From Acidobacteriaceae bacterium (GTDB taxonomy: Bacteria > Acidobacteriota > Terriglobia > Terriglobales > Acidobacteriaceae): a DNA stretch of 64,000 nucleotides. Every line of letters begins with the position of its first letter. Position 1 is the first letter of the stretch. The position numbers and the translations under genes were made by a program. The stretch lies in assembly GCA_027449965.1 (NCBI GenBank), contig DAIDKP010000007.1, forward strand, positions 62,001-126,000. Reading direction: 5' to 3'. The notes beneath the pieces are model-generated. The model did no database searches, was not told the DNA's origin, and was given only the letters and a program-made list of their open reading frames with translations. Of this stretch, positions 17,608 to 27,542 are shown in pieces.

Positions 17608-18285
17608 ATGTGCGCGCAAACCAGGCAGGTAAGTTGGCAGTGTGGTTGGGATTTGGAGAGAGAGGCATGGGCCTCTGGTGCGTGTCTCGTGGCCGGAGTG
17701 GATGAGGTAGGTCGCGGCCCACTCTTTGGACCCGTAACCGCTGCCGCCGTGATTCTTCCCGCTGAGTTTGCTGACAAGCCAGACCAGCTTTGTGGACTCA
17801 ATGACTCCAAACAACTGAAGGAAGCCGATCGCGAGCGACTTGCGCTGGAAATTCGATCGGTCGCTCTGGCCTGGGCCGTTGCCGAAGTGGATGTGGCCAC
17901 GATTGATCGGATCAACATTCGTCAGGCTACAAGGCTGGCGATGAGGCAGGCTCTGGCAGAGCTGCGAACGACCATACCTGTTGACTTTGCCCTGGTGGAC
18001 GGTAACTGCGAGGTGGATCTGTCGGGGCTTGGCTGCCGACAGCGGACCGTCGTCAGCGGTGATGCGCGAAGCATCTCCATTGCAGCCGCAAGCGTGGTGG
18101 CAAAGGTTCATCGCGATGCGCAACTCCGGCAGATGGACAGGGAGTTTCCAGGCTACGGGCTGGCGCGGCACAAGGGCTACGGCACTCCAGAGCATCTCGA
18201 CGCGCTCCGGCGGCTTGGGCCGACGAGCCAGCACCGGCGTAGCTTTGCTCCGGTTCGCGCAGCGTGCGCGTCGCAGATTCCCTGA
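17608..18285 (+). CDS. rnhB: Ribonuclease HII
   Basis: 225 residues. Metal-dependent endonuclease that nicks RNA in RNA-DNA hybrids and removes single ribonucleotides. The N-terminal signature [16 protein letters not shown] carries the first catalytic Asp-Glu; the third acidic residue is in [10 protein letters not shown] and the fourth in [12 protein letters not shown]; the [15 protein letters not shown] segment completes the fold. The ATG at 17608 gives a normal length. Adjacency of rplS and rnhB on one strand is common across bacteria. Confidence 0.97.
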   Translation: MCAQTRQVSWQCGWDLEREAWASGACLVAGVDEVGRGPLFGPVTAAAVILPAEFADKPDQLCGLNDSKQLKEADRERLALEIRSVALAWAVAEVDVATIDRINIRQATRLAMRQALAELRTTIPVDFALVDGNCEVDLSGLGCRQRTVVSGDARSISIAAASVVAKVHRDAQLRQMDREFPGYGLARHKGYGTPEHLDALRRLGPTSQHRRSFAPVRAACASQIP

Positions 18286-18303
18286 TATCTTCTCGGGATC
18301 TTC

Positions 18304-18921
18304 TCAGGCTGCGCCCGCGGTCACTCTGCGGCGCTTGCGCCACTCCAGCAGCGGGCGCGCCACAAAGAGCGCGGCCATTATGAGCGTGATCCCAAGCGGA
18401 GAAAGAACGCCCGTCTTCACCTGCCACCAGTAGTGGAGCAGGCCAAGGCAGACGCTTATGTAGACCAGCTTGTGAAGCTGATTCCAGCGCTTGCCGCCAA
18501 GTCTGCGAATCCAGCCGGTGGTGGATGTGATGGCCAGTGGAACCAGCAACAGCCAGGCGGCGATGCCGACGGTGATGAAGCGACGCTTCAGGATGTCGGT
18601 CACCATCGTATGCGGATCAAAGTAGGAGTAAAGCCCGACATACGCAAACAGGTGCAGCGAAGCGTAAAAGAAAGCGAAGAGGCCCAGCAGCCGGCGGAAT
18701 TTGATCAGCCAGCTCAAACGGGGAAAAAGCTGTCGAGTCGGCGTGATGGCCAGCGAGATCACCAGCAGACGCAGCGCAGCCAGGCCCGACATAAACGTGA
18801 TGGTGCGCGTCGGATCAGCTCCAAGCTGATTGGTGATGGCACCGTAGGCAAGTCGGGCAGCCGGAATCAGACAGGCAGCCCAGACCAGCGTCTTCAGCAA
18901 AACGAGAGTGGATTTCTTCAT
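18304..18921 (-). CDS. msrQ: MsrQ heme-binding membrane subunit of methionine sulfoxide reductase
   Basis: 205 residues from the ATG at 18921 (MKKSTLVLL). Five or six membrane helices; histidines in ASLHLFAYVGLYS, NQLHKLVYIS and LGLLHYWW fit the b-type heme ligands of the MsrQ/YedZ family. It passes electrons from the quinone pool to MsrP for repair of oxidised methionine in periplasmic proteins. The track start is a TTG at 18945 that overlaps the msrP stop; the ATG is more likely. It follows msrP directly on the minus strand, the standard pair order. Confidence 0.93.
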   Translation of the reverse strand: MKKSTLVLLKTLVWAACLIPAARLAYGAITNQLGADPTRTITFMSGLAALRLLVISLAITPTRQLFPRLSWLIKFRRLLGLFAFFYASLHLFAYVGLYSYFDPHTMVTDILKRRFITVGIAAWLLLVPLAITSTTGWIRRLGGKRWNQLHKLVYISVCLGLLHYWWQVKTGVLSPLGITLIMAALFVARPLLEWRKRRRVTAGAA

Positions 18922-18941
18922 AGAGCACAGAACTTGCAGGA

Positions 18942-19955
18942 TCAAAAATTACGGCGCAGGTCCATGCCCTTGTACATGGAAGCCACAAAATCTCCGTAGC
19001 CGTTAAACATAAGGGTTTCGCGGCGCTGCGCGTAAAAGGGCAGACCGATGCGACGCTCTGTCTTCTGGCTCCAGCGAGGATGATCGACGTTCGGATTCAC
19101 GTTCGAGTAAAAGCCATATTCGTTGGGAGCCATATCGTTCCAGGTTGTGGGCGGCTGCTTCGAGACAAAGTGTACTTCCACGATGGACTTCGCTGATTTG
19201 AATCCGTATTTCCACGGAACAGCAATGCGCACAGGCGCTCCGTTCTGATTGGGCAGCACATCGCCATACAAGCCCACGGTCAGCAGGGTCAGCGGATTCA
19301 TTGCCTCGTCCATGCGCAGACCTTCGGAGTAGGGCCAGTCAATCGAGCTTTCGGCCCACCATTTGTCTACCTTTTTGTCGAAGTAGCTGTAGAACTGAAC
19401 ATATTTTGCTGTGCTGAGCGGCTGGCACTGCTCGATGAACTGTGACAACGAGTAGCCCACCCACGGAATGACCATGCTCCACCCTTCGACGCACCGATGC
19501 CGATAGGTCCGATCCTCGAGTGCATGCATCTTCAGGATGGTGTCAATGTCGATGGTCTTTTCCTTTTGCACCAGGCCCGTGACGCGAATGGACCAGGGAC
19601 GCGTCGGCAGTCCACCGGCATTGTGTGCCGGCGCACTTTTGTCCACACCGAATTCGTAGAAGTTATTGAACGTGGTCACGTCCTGATAGCTCGTCAGTTG
19701 CTCTCCATGCGTCGAGAGTGGACTGGGAACGGTCTGGAGTTTCCCGGCTGCGAGCACGCTGACTTCCGGATTGAGCAGAGATCCCAGCCGGTCGGCACCC
19801 AGGACAGCGGCACCAGCGGCGGCCGCGCCTGTCAGGAAGCTGCGACGATCCTGAATTTTGCGTTCCTTCAGAAAACGTTGGTATTCAGCCAGGGGCGTGA
19901 TCTCGCTGGACGGAATATCCGAACCATCGAGGGGGTTGGGTTTACGCAACAGCAT
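18942..19955 (-). CDS. msrP: MsrP catalytic subunit of periplasmic methionine sulfoxide reductase
   Basis: 337 residues. A twin-arginine signal is visible at about residues 37-57 ([19 protein letters not shown]), so it is exported folded with its molybdopterin cofactor. The molybdenum-ligating Cys is in the [15 protein letters not shown] segment, and WSIRVTGLV and [13 protein letters not shown] match the sulfite-oxidase-fold core. It reduces methionine sulfoxide in envelope proteins with electrons from MsrQ, whose gene follows. Start ATG at 19955 gives [13 protein letters not shown], typical of the family. Confidence 0.96.
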   Translation of the reverse strand: MLLRKPNPLDGSDIPSSEITPLAEYQRFLKERKIQDRRSFLTGAAAAGAAVLGADRLGSLLNPEVSVLAAGKLQTVPSPLSTHGEQLTSYQDVTTFNNFYEFGVDKSAPAHNAGGLPTRPWSIRVTGLVQKEKTIDIDTILKMHALEDRTYRHRCVEGWSMVIPWVGYSLSQFIEQCQPLSTAKYVQFYSYFDKKVDKWWAESSIDWPYSEGLRMDEAMNPLTLLTVGLYGDVLPNQNGAPVRIAVPWKYGFKSAKSIVEVHFVSKQPPTTWNDMAPNEYGFYSNVNPNVDHPRWSQKTERRIGLPFYAQRRETLMFNGYGDFVASMYKGMDLRRNF

Positions 19956-20156
19956 GGAAGCACCCTCAGAAAAGAAATTTGCAGCTCCGGAGCCAATTGG
20001 AATTCAGAAGCGAATGGCTTGGGAAGAAATGCGCCTGTTGATAAGAGTACGTCTGAGACGAGAAGGCAACAAGGCACAGCCGAAAAAAGTTGCTGACAGA
20101 TTCAGGCTATCAACAACCCGTGCGAATCGAGCACAAGCTGTTTCGCTGGGGTCCGA

Positions 20157-21134
20157 TCAGTCCTCAACCGCCGATTGACCAGCAAGCAAGCGGTAGAGCG
20201 TTGATCGGCTGATGCCAAGCTGTCGCGCAGCGCGAAGCTTGTTCCCGCGATTGATTTCGAGCACACGTTGAAGATGGCGCAGAATCACTGCATCCAGAGT
20301 CAGGTCGGTAGAGTAGTCGTCAACCACCAGCTCGGCATTCGTAGTGATTCGTGTTGAAGCCGCTGCGCGCACCGGCAAGTCAAAGCATTCCGAAACCAGC
20401 ACGCCATCGGGAGATGCCAGGATGGCAGCTTCAAGCTGGCTGGCCAGTTCGCGAACATTGCCAGCCCATGGGTGCTGCAAGAGCCGCGGCAGAACGCCGG
20501 GAGCCAGCGTTGCCGGAGGCCGTCGATATCGAAGGCAGATGCGTCCAATCAGCGATTGCGCCAAAGCAGCGATATCTTCACGATGATCCCGCAAGGGGGG
20601 CAACAGAAAACGAACCGCGCTCAGGCGAAATGCAAGGTCGGCCAGGTAGAGGCTCTGGCTTGCAAGTTGGCGCAGGGAACTGTGTGAGGCAACCCGCAAC
20701 TGAAAGTCGGGCAATGGAGCATCTTCCTGGAATTTGAGAAATTGCAGCAGCAGCGACTGCCCCGAAGGCGAGAGCTGGTCCACTCGTTCCAGATACAGCG
20801 TCCCGCGGAGGGTCGCTGGCTCCGGCTCTGAGGCCAGCCACTGCGCAGCATCCGCGCGGCGAAAGAGCAGCGCCGCGACGCTTGAATGCTGATGCATCGT
20901 GCAGGCCAGCAGATGTTTTCCCGTGCCGGATTCGCCCTCAAAACTGGCCAATGGAACGGTTGGACCGGCTACCTGCATCTGCTGAAGCAACCGACGAAGC
21001 GTTGAGCCAACCGCAATGAAATCAGGCAACGAACCGATAGCTGAGGAGGCTGAACGCACGATATCCGCACTGTCCATCCGATAGCGGACCGCAGTGGAAG
21101 ACATTGCAGACGAAATGGGTGCGTACTTGAGCAT
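20157..21134 (-). CDS. AAA+ sigma-54-activator-like regulator lacking the GAFTGA loop
   Basis: 325 residues. A central AAA+ domain has Walker A GESGTGK (67-73) and a Walker-B-like GTLYLERVD (111-119) where active proteins have GTLFLDEI. Between F91 and G111 there are only ~20 residues, against roughly 65 in sigma-54 activators, so the ELFGH and GAFTGA elements that contact sigma-54 are deleted. The later PPLRDHREDI, HPWAGNVRELASQL and a C-terminal Fis helix-turn-helix (KLRAARQLGISRSTLYRLL) are intact. There is no receiver or GAF domain at the N-terminus. It can bind DNA and perhaps ATP but is unlikely to activate sigma-54 RNA polymerase. Starts at codons 11 and 20 are alternatives. Confidence 0.85.
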   Translation of the reverse strand: MLKYAPISSAMSSTAVRYRMDSADIVRSASSAIGSLPDFIAVGSTLRRLLQQMQVAGPTVPLASFEGESGTGKHLLACTMHQHSSVAALLFRRADAAQWLASEPEPATLRGTLYLERVDQLSPSGQSLLLQFLKFQEDAPLPDFQLRVASHSSLRQLASQSLYLADLAFRLSAVRFLLPPLRDHREDIAALAQSLIGRICLRYRRPPATLAPGVLPRLLQHPWAGNVRELASQLEAAILASPDGVLVSECFDLPVRAAASTRITTNAELVVDDYSTDLTLDAVILRHLQRVLEINRGNKLRAARQLGISRSTLYRLLAGQSAVED

Positions 21135-21221
21135 GACTCAACTGTGAGACCTATCGGCGCGATCACGCGGAAGTTGAGCCAAAACAAGATCCCTGCCGTA
21201 AAACAATACCGGCAGAGATGC

Positions 21222-21246
21222 AAAAGCCACCCGGAAGGTGGCTTTT
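21222..21246 (-). terminator. Rho-independent terminator of the adaptor-ABC unit
   Basis: Perfect 10-bp stem AAAAGCCACC/GGTGGCTTTT with loop CGGAA, 29 bases past the ABC ATPase stop; A and T tracts at both ends make it bidirectional. Confidence 0.85.
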
Positions 21247-21274
21247 GCTCTACATGCGGAATGGGATCGTGGAT

Positions 21275-22036
21275 TTAAGCTCGAAAACGCTTGGAGGGTT
21301 CGTCAGAAGCGATCTCTCCATCGCGGATATGGACCACCCGGTGAGCATACTCGGCGATATCTGGCTCATGGGTGACCAGCACAATGGTGTTGCCACGCGC
21401 ATGAAGTTCGTCGAAGAGCGCCATAATCTCCACTCCGGTCTTTGAATCCAGATTGCCGGTCGGTTCATCGGCAAGGATGATCGAAGGGCGGTTGATGAGC
21501 GCACGGGCGATAGCCACGCGCTGGCGCTGTCCACCGGAAAGTTCATTCGGCTTATGGTTCATGCGCGAATCCAGATTGACCGCGCGCAAGGCTTCCTTGG
21601 CGCGCTCAATGCGCTCTGCCGCGGGTGTGCCGTTATAGATCAGCGGAAGCTCAACATTATGCAAGGCCGACGCGCGAGCCAGCAGATTAAAAGTCTGAAA
21701 GACAAATCCAATCTCTTTATTGCGGATGCGCGCAAGCTGGTCGTCATCCAGTTCGCTGACAAGCTGACTGTTCAGCCAGTATTCGCCCTTGGAAGGAGTG
21801 TCGAGACACCCGATCAGGTTCATAAAAGTAGATTTGCCAGAGCCGGATGGACCCATGACCGCGACGTATTCATTGACGGGAATGTTCAGCGAGATGCCGC
21901 GCAGAGCGCTCACCTGCTGTTCCGATCCCATGTCATAGGTCTTCCACAGGTCTTTGACGACGATGATGTCGCGTGCCGCTCCGGCTGCCGGTGCGAGAGT
22001 TGCGGTGCGGGTGTGGTCGTCGATCGGGTCTTCCAT
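21275..22036 (-). CDS. MacB/LolD-type ABC transporter ATP-binding protein
   Basis: 253 residues from the ATG at 22036 (MEDPIDD), which has AGGA upstream; the track start is 22084. Walker [11 protein letters not shown]-loop FVFQTFNLL, signature [15 protein letters not shown], Walker [13 protein letters not shown] and the switch His in [12 protein letters not shown] are all intact. The sequence belongs to the MacB/LolD class that drives mechanotransmission through a four-helix permease. The adaptor gene lies upstream on the same strand, 131 bases away, but no permease gene is present; transcription ends at a terminator. The permease must be encoded elsewhere. Confidence 0.92.
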   Translation of the reverse strand: MEDPIDDHTRTATLAPAAGAARDIIVVKDLWKTYDMGSEQQVSALRGISLNIPVNEYVAVMGPSGSGKSTFMNLIGCLDTPSKGEYWLNSQLVSELDDDQLARIRNKEIGFVFQTFNLLARASALHNVELPLIYNGTPAAERIERAKEALRAVNLDSRMNHKPNELSGGQRQRVAIARALINRPSIILADEPTGNLDSKTGVEIMALFDELHARGNTIVLVTHEPDIAEYAHRVVHIRDGEIASDEPSKRFRA

Positions 22037-22166
22037 GCTGTTTGAAATCCTCATGACAAATGTTGGATGTCGATAAGTACGCAAGCTGTGGCCGAATTGT
22101 TCCGATGCCTGGTCTGTGCGGATACCAGGCTTGCTTCTGGTTTCCGGCCGTATCTCTGATGTTAGA

Positions 22167-23531
22167 TCAGGAACCGCTTGTCGGTTTGGTGTTGTCGCGT
22201 TTCAGCAAAGCTCCATTCTTGAGTGTGCGCAGCGTAGTGAATGGGCCGGTGACAATCTCTTCTCCTTGCGTCAGGCCGCTGACAACCTCCATATCGGTTG
22301 CCCCCGTGATGCCTGTGGTGACTGGAGTGAAGACCGCCCGCAGCTTGCCATGAAAGTCGGATACAACAAAGACTCCCTGAACCGCAGCAGGAGCTTTTGC
22401 CCCGGGCGCGTCCGGGATCGGCTTTCCGTTGGCATCCAGTTTGCCGGGAGAACGATTGACCAGCGCCTGAATGGGCAGCGTAAGAATATTCGATTTTTTT
22501 GCCGTCGTGATTTTTGCGGTCGTCGAGAAGCCAGGCCGCAGTTCATTCAGGTTCGGCTGGTTGGGATCGAGGGTAACAATCACCTTGAAATCCTTCGCTT
22601 CTTCGGTTCCGGTTGTGCTCTGCGACGTGGCCACACCGGTTGAGCGAAGCAGTGCCTGATCGCCAACCAGTGTCACCTTGCCCGTGAAGATGCGATTGGG
22701 GAGAGCATCGACGGTGATCTGTGCGGGTTGTCCCAGCGCCACATTCACAATGTCCGTCTCATCCACCTTGACCTCGGCGGTAATCACGCTCATATCTGCC
22801 AGTGTCATGAGCGTGGAGCCTTCGGCATTCTGGATGCCGACGACGACCGTTTCACCCACTCTGACGGGTAGATTGGTGACGATCCCGTCAAAGGGAGCCA
22901 CCGATACAGTCTTGTTCAAAGCGTCCTGGTTAAAGCGCAGAGTGGCGATGTTGTTGGTCACCTTTGCACGAGCCGAGTCGGTTTGCGCCTTCGCCTGAGC
23001 CAGCGCAGCCTTGCTCTGGTCGAGCGTTGCTACCGCCAGGTCATAGGCCGCCTGCTTGGCGTCAAAATCCTGCTTGGCTATCAACTGATCCTTGTAGAGA
23101 CCTTGTGCGCGCTTCCAATCCAGCGTCTTCTGCTCCAGATCAGCCTGCGAATGTTCCACATTGGCCTGTGCCGTCTTCTCAGCGGCAACAAACGAGGCTA
23201 CATCGGTTTTTGACGATGCAATGGCAGCCTTCTGCGCATCCACGTTTGCTTCAGGCTGGACGCTTTCCACGCGGGCAAGCACCTGGCCGGCTTTCACGCG
23301 GTCGCCTTCCTTCACGTTCAGCTCGACAATACGACCGAACGCTGTCGCGCCCACATTCACATAGGTCTTTGGCTTGATCTGGCCAGTGCCACTGATGACC
23401 GTAGCCAGATCCTGGCGAACCACTTTGGCTGTCATCACTTTGGTGTAGCCGGATTCGGCCTTGACAACCATGAAGGTGACAACCCCGGCAACGGCAAGAA
23501 CTGCGAGCACAATTCCAATGATTTTCTTCAT
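22167..23531 (-). CDS. MacA/HlyD-type periplasmic efflux adaptor
   Basis: 454 residues from the ATG at 23531 ([18 protein letters not shown]), a single N-terminal membrane anchor. A first beta-barrel/lipoyl half ([23 protein letters not shown]) is followed by a long alpha hairpin rich in Ala, Gln and Lys (about residues 90-180), the second lipoyl half ([17 protein letters not shown]) and the membrane-proximal domain. This is the membrane fusion protein layout of MacA. It would link an inner-membrane ABC permease to an outer-membrane channel. The ATPase follows downstream; the partner permease and TolC-like channel are not in the window. The cargo is unknown. Confidence 0.9.
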   Translation of the reverse strand: MKKIIGIVLAVLAVAGVVTFMVVKAESGYTKVMTAKVVRQDLATVISGTGQIKPKTYVNVGATAFGRIVELNVKEGDRVKAGQVLARVESVQPEANVDAQKAAIASSKTDVASFVAAEKTAQANVEHSQADLEQKTLDWKRAQGLYKDQLIAKQDFDAKQAAYDLAVATLDQSKAALAQAKAQTDSARAKVTNNIATLRFNQDALNKTVSVAPFDGIVTNLPVRVGETVVVGIQNAEGSTLMTLADMSVITAEVKVDETDIVNVALGQPAQITVDALPNRIFTGKVTLVGDQALLRSTGVATSQSTTGTEEAKDFKVIVTLDPNQPNLNELRPGFSTTAKITTAKKSNILTLPIQALVNRSPGKLDANGKPIPDAPGAKAPAAVQGVFVVSDFHGKLRAVFTPVTTGITGATDMEVVSGLTQGEEIVTGPFTTLRTLKNGALLKRDNTKPTSGS

Positions 23532-23712
23532 AAGCGCAGGAAACGGCTGTGGAATCTCCTTATTCAGTGTACGCAACTTCCAATCTCAGGGTTCCCGCCG
23601 GCGCGCAGAGGAGTGATGACATTTTCCTCTTTGGCGTGTCAAAACCACGGAACGTCCTTGTCCAGCAAAGCTCGCGGCCATACAATGAGAGTTTGCAGGA
23701 GATGTAGGCGAC

Positions 23713-25539
23713 ATGGGAATGGATCAAACTAAATTGGTCGGCCAATCCGTAGTGCGATTCGGCGCGCCACGGATTGTTGTGGCCGGAGTTCTAGTACTGG
23801 CGATGGTGGCTGCTCCCGCGGCCCGAGCGCAGGCAATGCATTGGGTTGGACTGCATTTGCTTCTGATACAGGGTGCGGCCCAGCAGCAGGCAGCGGAGAA
23901 CACTCCGCCGGTCGCCAATGCCGCGGACACCTCGAACACGCCTCGCGTCGATCCCAGGGACCGGCCGCTCTCTGACAAGGAAAAGTTTCGCAAGCTGAAG
24001 CAGGAGCGCAATGAGCTGAGCGGAGCCTACAAGACGTGGCTCACGCAGGACGTTGCCTACATCATTACAGATGAAGAGGCCAAAGCCTTCAAAAGCCTCG
24101 GCAACGACGAAGAGCGCGATGCCTTTATCGAGCAGTTCTGGCAGCGCCGGAATCCCAATCCCGATTCGCCCGACAATGAGTTCCGCGAAGAGCACTACCG
24201 GCGCATCGCCTACGCCAACGAGCACTTTGCCGCGGGCAAGCCAGGATGGAAGACGGATCGTGGACGCATCTACATCACCTGGGGTAAGCCGGATTCAATC
24301 GACTCTCATCCCTCCGGCGGCAGCTATCAGCGCCCCATGAGCGAGGGTGGCGGCGAAACGGAGACATTCCCGTTTGAAGTTTGGCACTATCGTTATCTGG
24401 AGGGTGTAGGCGACAACATTGATATCGAGTTTGTCGATACCTGCCAGTGTGGCGATTACCACTTCACGCTCGACCGCTCTGAAAAGGACGCTCTGCTGCA
24501 CGTTCCTGGCGCAGGTCTGACCCTTTACGAAGAAATGGGCCAGGCCAAGAAAGCTGACCGCTTCAAGGGTGGAATTGAGAATCTGGGCAACGGTCCGCTG
24601 GGCCAGGGCAATCAGTCCAAGGAGTTCGATCGCATCGAGATGGCTGCCAAGCTTTTTGCTCCGCCGCCCGTCAAGTTCCGTGATCTGGACGCCTTTATCT
24701 CCGAACACAAGATTCTCACCGGGCCAGTCTTTCCGTTCGATGTGCGTACCGATTACGTGCGTGTAACCGACGACACGATGTTGGTGCCGATTACTCTGCA
24801 GATTAAGAACAAGGATGTAACCTTCACGACCAAGGACGGTGTTTCGCACGGCGTCGTGGAGATCGAAGGGCGCGTCTCAACAATCACCGACCGTGCTGTC
24901 CAGACCTTTGAAGACACCGTCGAGATTACCCAGCCGCAGGAGTTGCTCGGCAGCACGATGCAGCGCAGCTCAGTCTACTGGAAGGCACTGCCCCTGCGAC
25001 CGGGAATGTATCGGCTGGATATCGCCGTCAAAGACGTGAACAACAAGGATCACATCGGCATCTACGCGCGCAGTCTTGTCGTGCCCAAGTTCGACGACGA
25101 AAAGCTGGCGACATCCAGCATGATTCTGGCTGACAAGATGGAGCAGGTGCCGACTCAGACGATTGGCACGGGCAACTTCATCATTGGCAACACCTACATT
25201 CGCCCGCGAGTGAGCAAAAACCCGATTGCGCCTGTCACTTTTACCCGGGATCAGCGGCTCAACTGCTGGATGCAGGTCTACAACCTGGGCATCAATGACA
25301 AAACCAAAAGCAACGAAGCAACTGTGACCTATGAGATTCAGGACGGCGCCACCGACAAGGTGCTGCTGGCCACCAGCGAGCAATCCAAGGATATGAGCGC
25401 TCACAGTGACCAACTCACCATGGAGCGCACCGTTCCTCTTGCCGGATTGCAGCCGGGCAAGTATAAGATGACGATACTGGTGAACGACGCCATCTCGAAG
25501 CAGCAGATCGCTCGAAGCGTCCCCTTCGTTGTCGAGTAA
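23713..25539 (+). CDS. Exported GWxTD-domain protein
   Basis: 608 residues. Residues 1-40 form a signal peptide with an unusually long N-region (hydrophobic core VVAGVLVLAMVAAPAARAQA). The region 85-200 is the GWxTD domain: WLTQDVAYIITDEEAKAF, FIEQFWQRRNPNPDS and GWKTDRGRIYITWGKPD with the name motif at 178-182. The second half is beta-rich, with immunoglobulin-like sandwiches. GWxTD proteins are frequent in acidobacteria and Bacteroidetes-like lineages, with unknown function. It is 48 bases before the outer-membrane-like gene on the same strand, so they are probably cotranscribed. Confidence 0.9.
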   Translation: MGMDQTKLVGQSVVRFGAPRIVVAGVLVLAMVAAPAARAQAMHWVGLHLLLIQGAAQQQAAENTPPVANAADTSNTPRVDPRDRPLSDKEKFRKLKQERNELSGAYKTWLTQDVAYIITDEEAKAFKSLGNDEERDAFIEQFWQRRNPNPDSPDNEFREEHYRRIAYANEHFAAGKPGWKTDRGRIYITWGKPDSIDSHPSGGSYQRPMSEGGGETETFPFEVWHYRYLEGVGDNIDIEFVDTCQCGDYHFTLDRSEKDALLHVPGAGLTLYEEMGQAKKADRFKGGIENLGNGPLGQGNQSKEFDRIEMAAKLFAPPPVKFRDLDAFISEHKILTGPVFPFDVRTDYVRVTDDTMLVPITLQIKNKDVTFTTKDGVSHGVVEIEGRVSTITDRAVQTFEDTVEITQPQELLGSTMQRSSVYWKALPLRPGMYRLDIAVKDVNNKDHIGIYARSLVVPKFDDEKLATSSMILADKMEQVPTQTIGTGNFIIGNTYIRPRVSKNPIAPVTFTRDQRLNCWMQVYNLGINDKTKSNEATVTYEIQDGATDKVLLATSEQSKDMSAHSDQLTMERTVPLAGLQPGKYKMTILVNDAISKQQIARSVPFVVE

Positions 25540-25587
25540 CAGGCTCCCCACGGAACGACCGGGCCATGCACCCGGTCGCCGTACGTA

Positions 25588-27393
25588 GTGGCAGTACTTT
25601 TTGGAGCATCACGACGCGTCAACCAAGACGAAGTGAAGCGAACTCTTTCCCAACTCGTTGTTGCCTCAGTGGCCTTGGCGACTCTGCTGGCTGCATCCAC
25701 CGATGCAATGGCTTGGTCTGGCCGATACAAGGTAGTGTCCATCTCCGGACAGGTGCGGAATGCTGACGGACAGCCACAGATGGGTGCTCGGGTCGAGTTG
25801 ATGGGACCCGATGCCACGCTCGTCGCTCGCGCATTCACAAACAACCTCGGCTTCTACTCCATGGAACGTGTTGCGCCGGGCCGTTATGCCTTGCGGACGG
25901 TCGCTTCCAGCTACCTGCCAGTGCTCAAGGAAAACCTGCGCGTGCGATCGGCCACCCTTGTCAACGTCACCGTGCGAACCATCTATGACCTGATGCAGTG
26001 GACGCCCACTCCACGACGCGTTCGTCCGGCGAGTGAGGATGATTGGGCATGGACACTGCGTTCGGCGGAAAGTCGTCCCATGCTTCGCTGGCAGGATGAC
26101 GGAACCCCCGAATTGGTGAGTGACGGGTCGGCGGAGACCTCGGCGGCTGCACAGCATCGACTGCGTTTGCGTTTGGCCGCCGGCGCGGGCCACGGACGCT
26201 TTGGCCAGAGTGGCGGACAGGTCGCCATGGCTGCCGAAGACCAGATGCAAGCGGGTCGGACGGCGGTGATGAGCGAGAAGACGGGTGCATTGGATGCAAA
26301 TCCTGAAGCGGGTTGGATGGAGACGATGCTCGGCTTTCGGCAGGAGATGGGTGCCGTGCCCGTGGCCGCTTCGCCCATGGGTTCCCGATCCGTCAATACC
26401 GTGGCTGCCATCATGACTGATCCGATGATCGGTACAGCAGGACAGGTAGGTTTACAGGAAATCTCCGTTCGCGGCTGGGAGACGATGCAACTGTTGCAAA
26501 GTCTCGACGCGGAAGCCGGTTCCGATCAGGTGTTTCTGCGCTTGGGCGACGGTAGCGCGGTCGTCCAGGCGATGCCCTTCGCCTCCGTTCAACTCCATCG
26601 AGGCGCCGGTGCTTTGGAGTACAGGCTGGCTACGGCTCGTCCGGCTCAGGATGGCGCAAGCGAGATGGATCCTGAGACGTGGCTGCCGGAAGTGAACGAT
26701 ACGGACGGGCGGTTAGCGATCGAAAGTGGAGTGCATCAGGAACTTGGCTGGCAGACGGTTGCCGGCCCGGCACGCATGATGCTTGTGGTTTACGGGGATA
26801 GCATTGCCAATCCGACTCTGGAAGCCGGAGGACGATTGACGGGCAATGGCGGAATGGGCCAGTCCATGCTGGTGGATCAGGGCAGCGCCATTTTGCGTGG
26901 TTCCAGCGCGGGCTACTCCACCACCGGCGTCGTGGCTCAGGTGGAAAGCAGTATGCCGGGCGGCAATCACGTTCGACTGAGCTATGCCAGCGGTGATGCG
27001 GTGGTCATGCCTGCGGCGGCCGGGCCGATGGATATCGTGACCATCCTGCACGGCGCGCACGCTCGGCACGCGCAGATGTATTCTCTGGCTCTGTCCGGTG
27101 TGGTGGACAAAACCGGAACGCACTGGCGAGCCAGCTATCGCTGGCAGCCAGAAGCAACCGTGACAGAAGTCGCTCCCTATGCGGTGGACGCCGCCGAGCC
27201 ATACCTGAACCTCTATTTGCGTCAGCCAATCCAGGGTCAGCACGACGGAGCTGACGGACGTGTTGCAGTGCTCGTCGATGTGCAGAATCTGCTGGCGCAG
27301 GGCTATCAGCCGTTTCTTACCACCGACGGTTCGCGACTTTTTTTTGCGCAAGCGCAGCGCGCTTTCTTCGCCGGCCTGCAGTTTAACTTCTAG
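25588..27393 (+). CDS. Exported protein with carboxypeptidase-regulatory-like domain and predicted outer-membrane barrel
   Basis: 601 residues from the GTG at 25588; an alternative GTG at 25633 would put the signal peptide (KRTLSQLVVASVALATLLAAS...AMA) at the very start and may be the true one. Residues ~50-130 form a CarboxypepD_reg beta-sandwich (VSISGQVRNADGQPQMGARVEL). The remainder alternates hydrophobic and polar residues and ends in a terminal Phe (GLQFNF), the outer-membrane insertion signal of barrels. No TonB plug domain is seen, so it is not a standard TonB-dependent receptor. The role is unknown; linkage with the GWxTD gene suggests a shared envelope function. Confidence 0.78.
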   Translation: MAVLFGASRRVNQDEVKRTLSQLVVASVALATLLAASTDAMAWSGRYKVVSISGQVRNADGQPQMGARVELMGPDATLVARAFTNNLGFYSMERVAPGRYALRTVASSYLPVLKENLRVRSATLVNVTVRTIYDLMQWTPTPRRVRPASEDDWAWTLRSAESRPMLRWQDDGTPELVSDGSAETSAAAQHRLRLRLAAGAGHGRFGQSGGQVAMAAEDQMQAGRTAVMSEKTGALDANPEAGWMETMLGFRQEMGAVPVAASPMGSRSVNTVAAIMTDPMIGTAGQVGLQEISVRGWETMQLLQSLDAEAGSDQVFLRLGDGSAVVQAMPFASVQLHRGAGALEYRLATARPAQDGASEMDPETWLPEVNDTDGRLAIESGVHQELGWQTVAGPARMMLVVYGDSIANPTLEAGGRLTGNGGMGQSMLVDQGSAILRGSSAGYSTTGVVAQVESSMPGGNHVRLSYASGDAVVMPAAAGPMDIVTILHGAHARHAQMYSLALSGVVDKTGTHWRASYRWQPEATVTEVAPYAVDAAEPYLNLYLRQPIQGQHDGADGRVAVLVDVQNLLAQGYQPFLTTDGSRLFFAQAQRAFFAGLQFNF

Positions 27394-27466
27394 CCTGCAA
27401 TTGTGTTATCTTAATGGTGGTAGCAGGCACGATCCCATCGGGTCTGAGCCGCTGCCCGCTTTTTTT

Positions 27467-27542
27467 GGACCTGTAGCTCAACTGGCAGAGCATTCGACTC
27501 TTAATCGACAGGTTGTGGGTTCGATTCCCACCGGGTCCACCA
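27467..27542 (+). tRNA. tRNA-Lys (anticodon CTT)
   Basis: Complete cloverleaf: acceptor GGACCTG/CGGGTCC, D-stem GCTC/GAGC, anticodon loop CTCTTAA (anticodon CTT, reads AAG), T-arm GTGGG-TTCGATT-CCCAC, with CCA encoded. The anticodon stem has one mismatch at its outermost pair (27-43). Confidence 0.95.
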
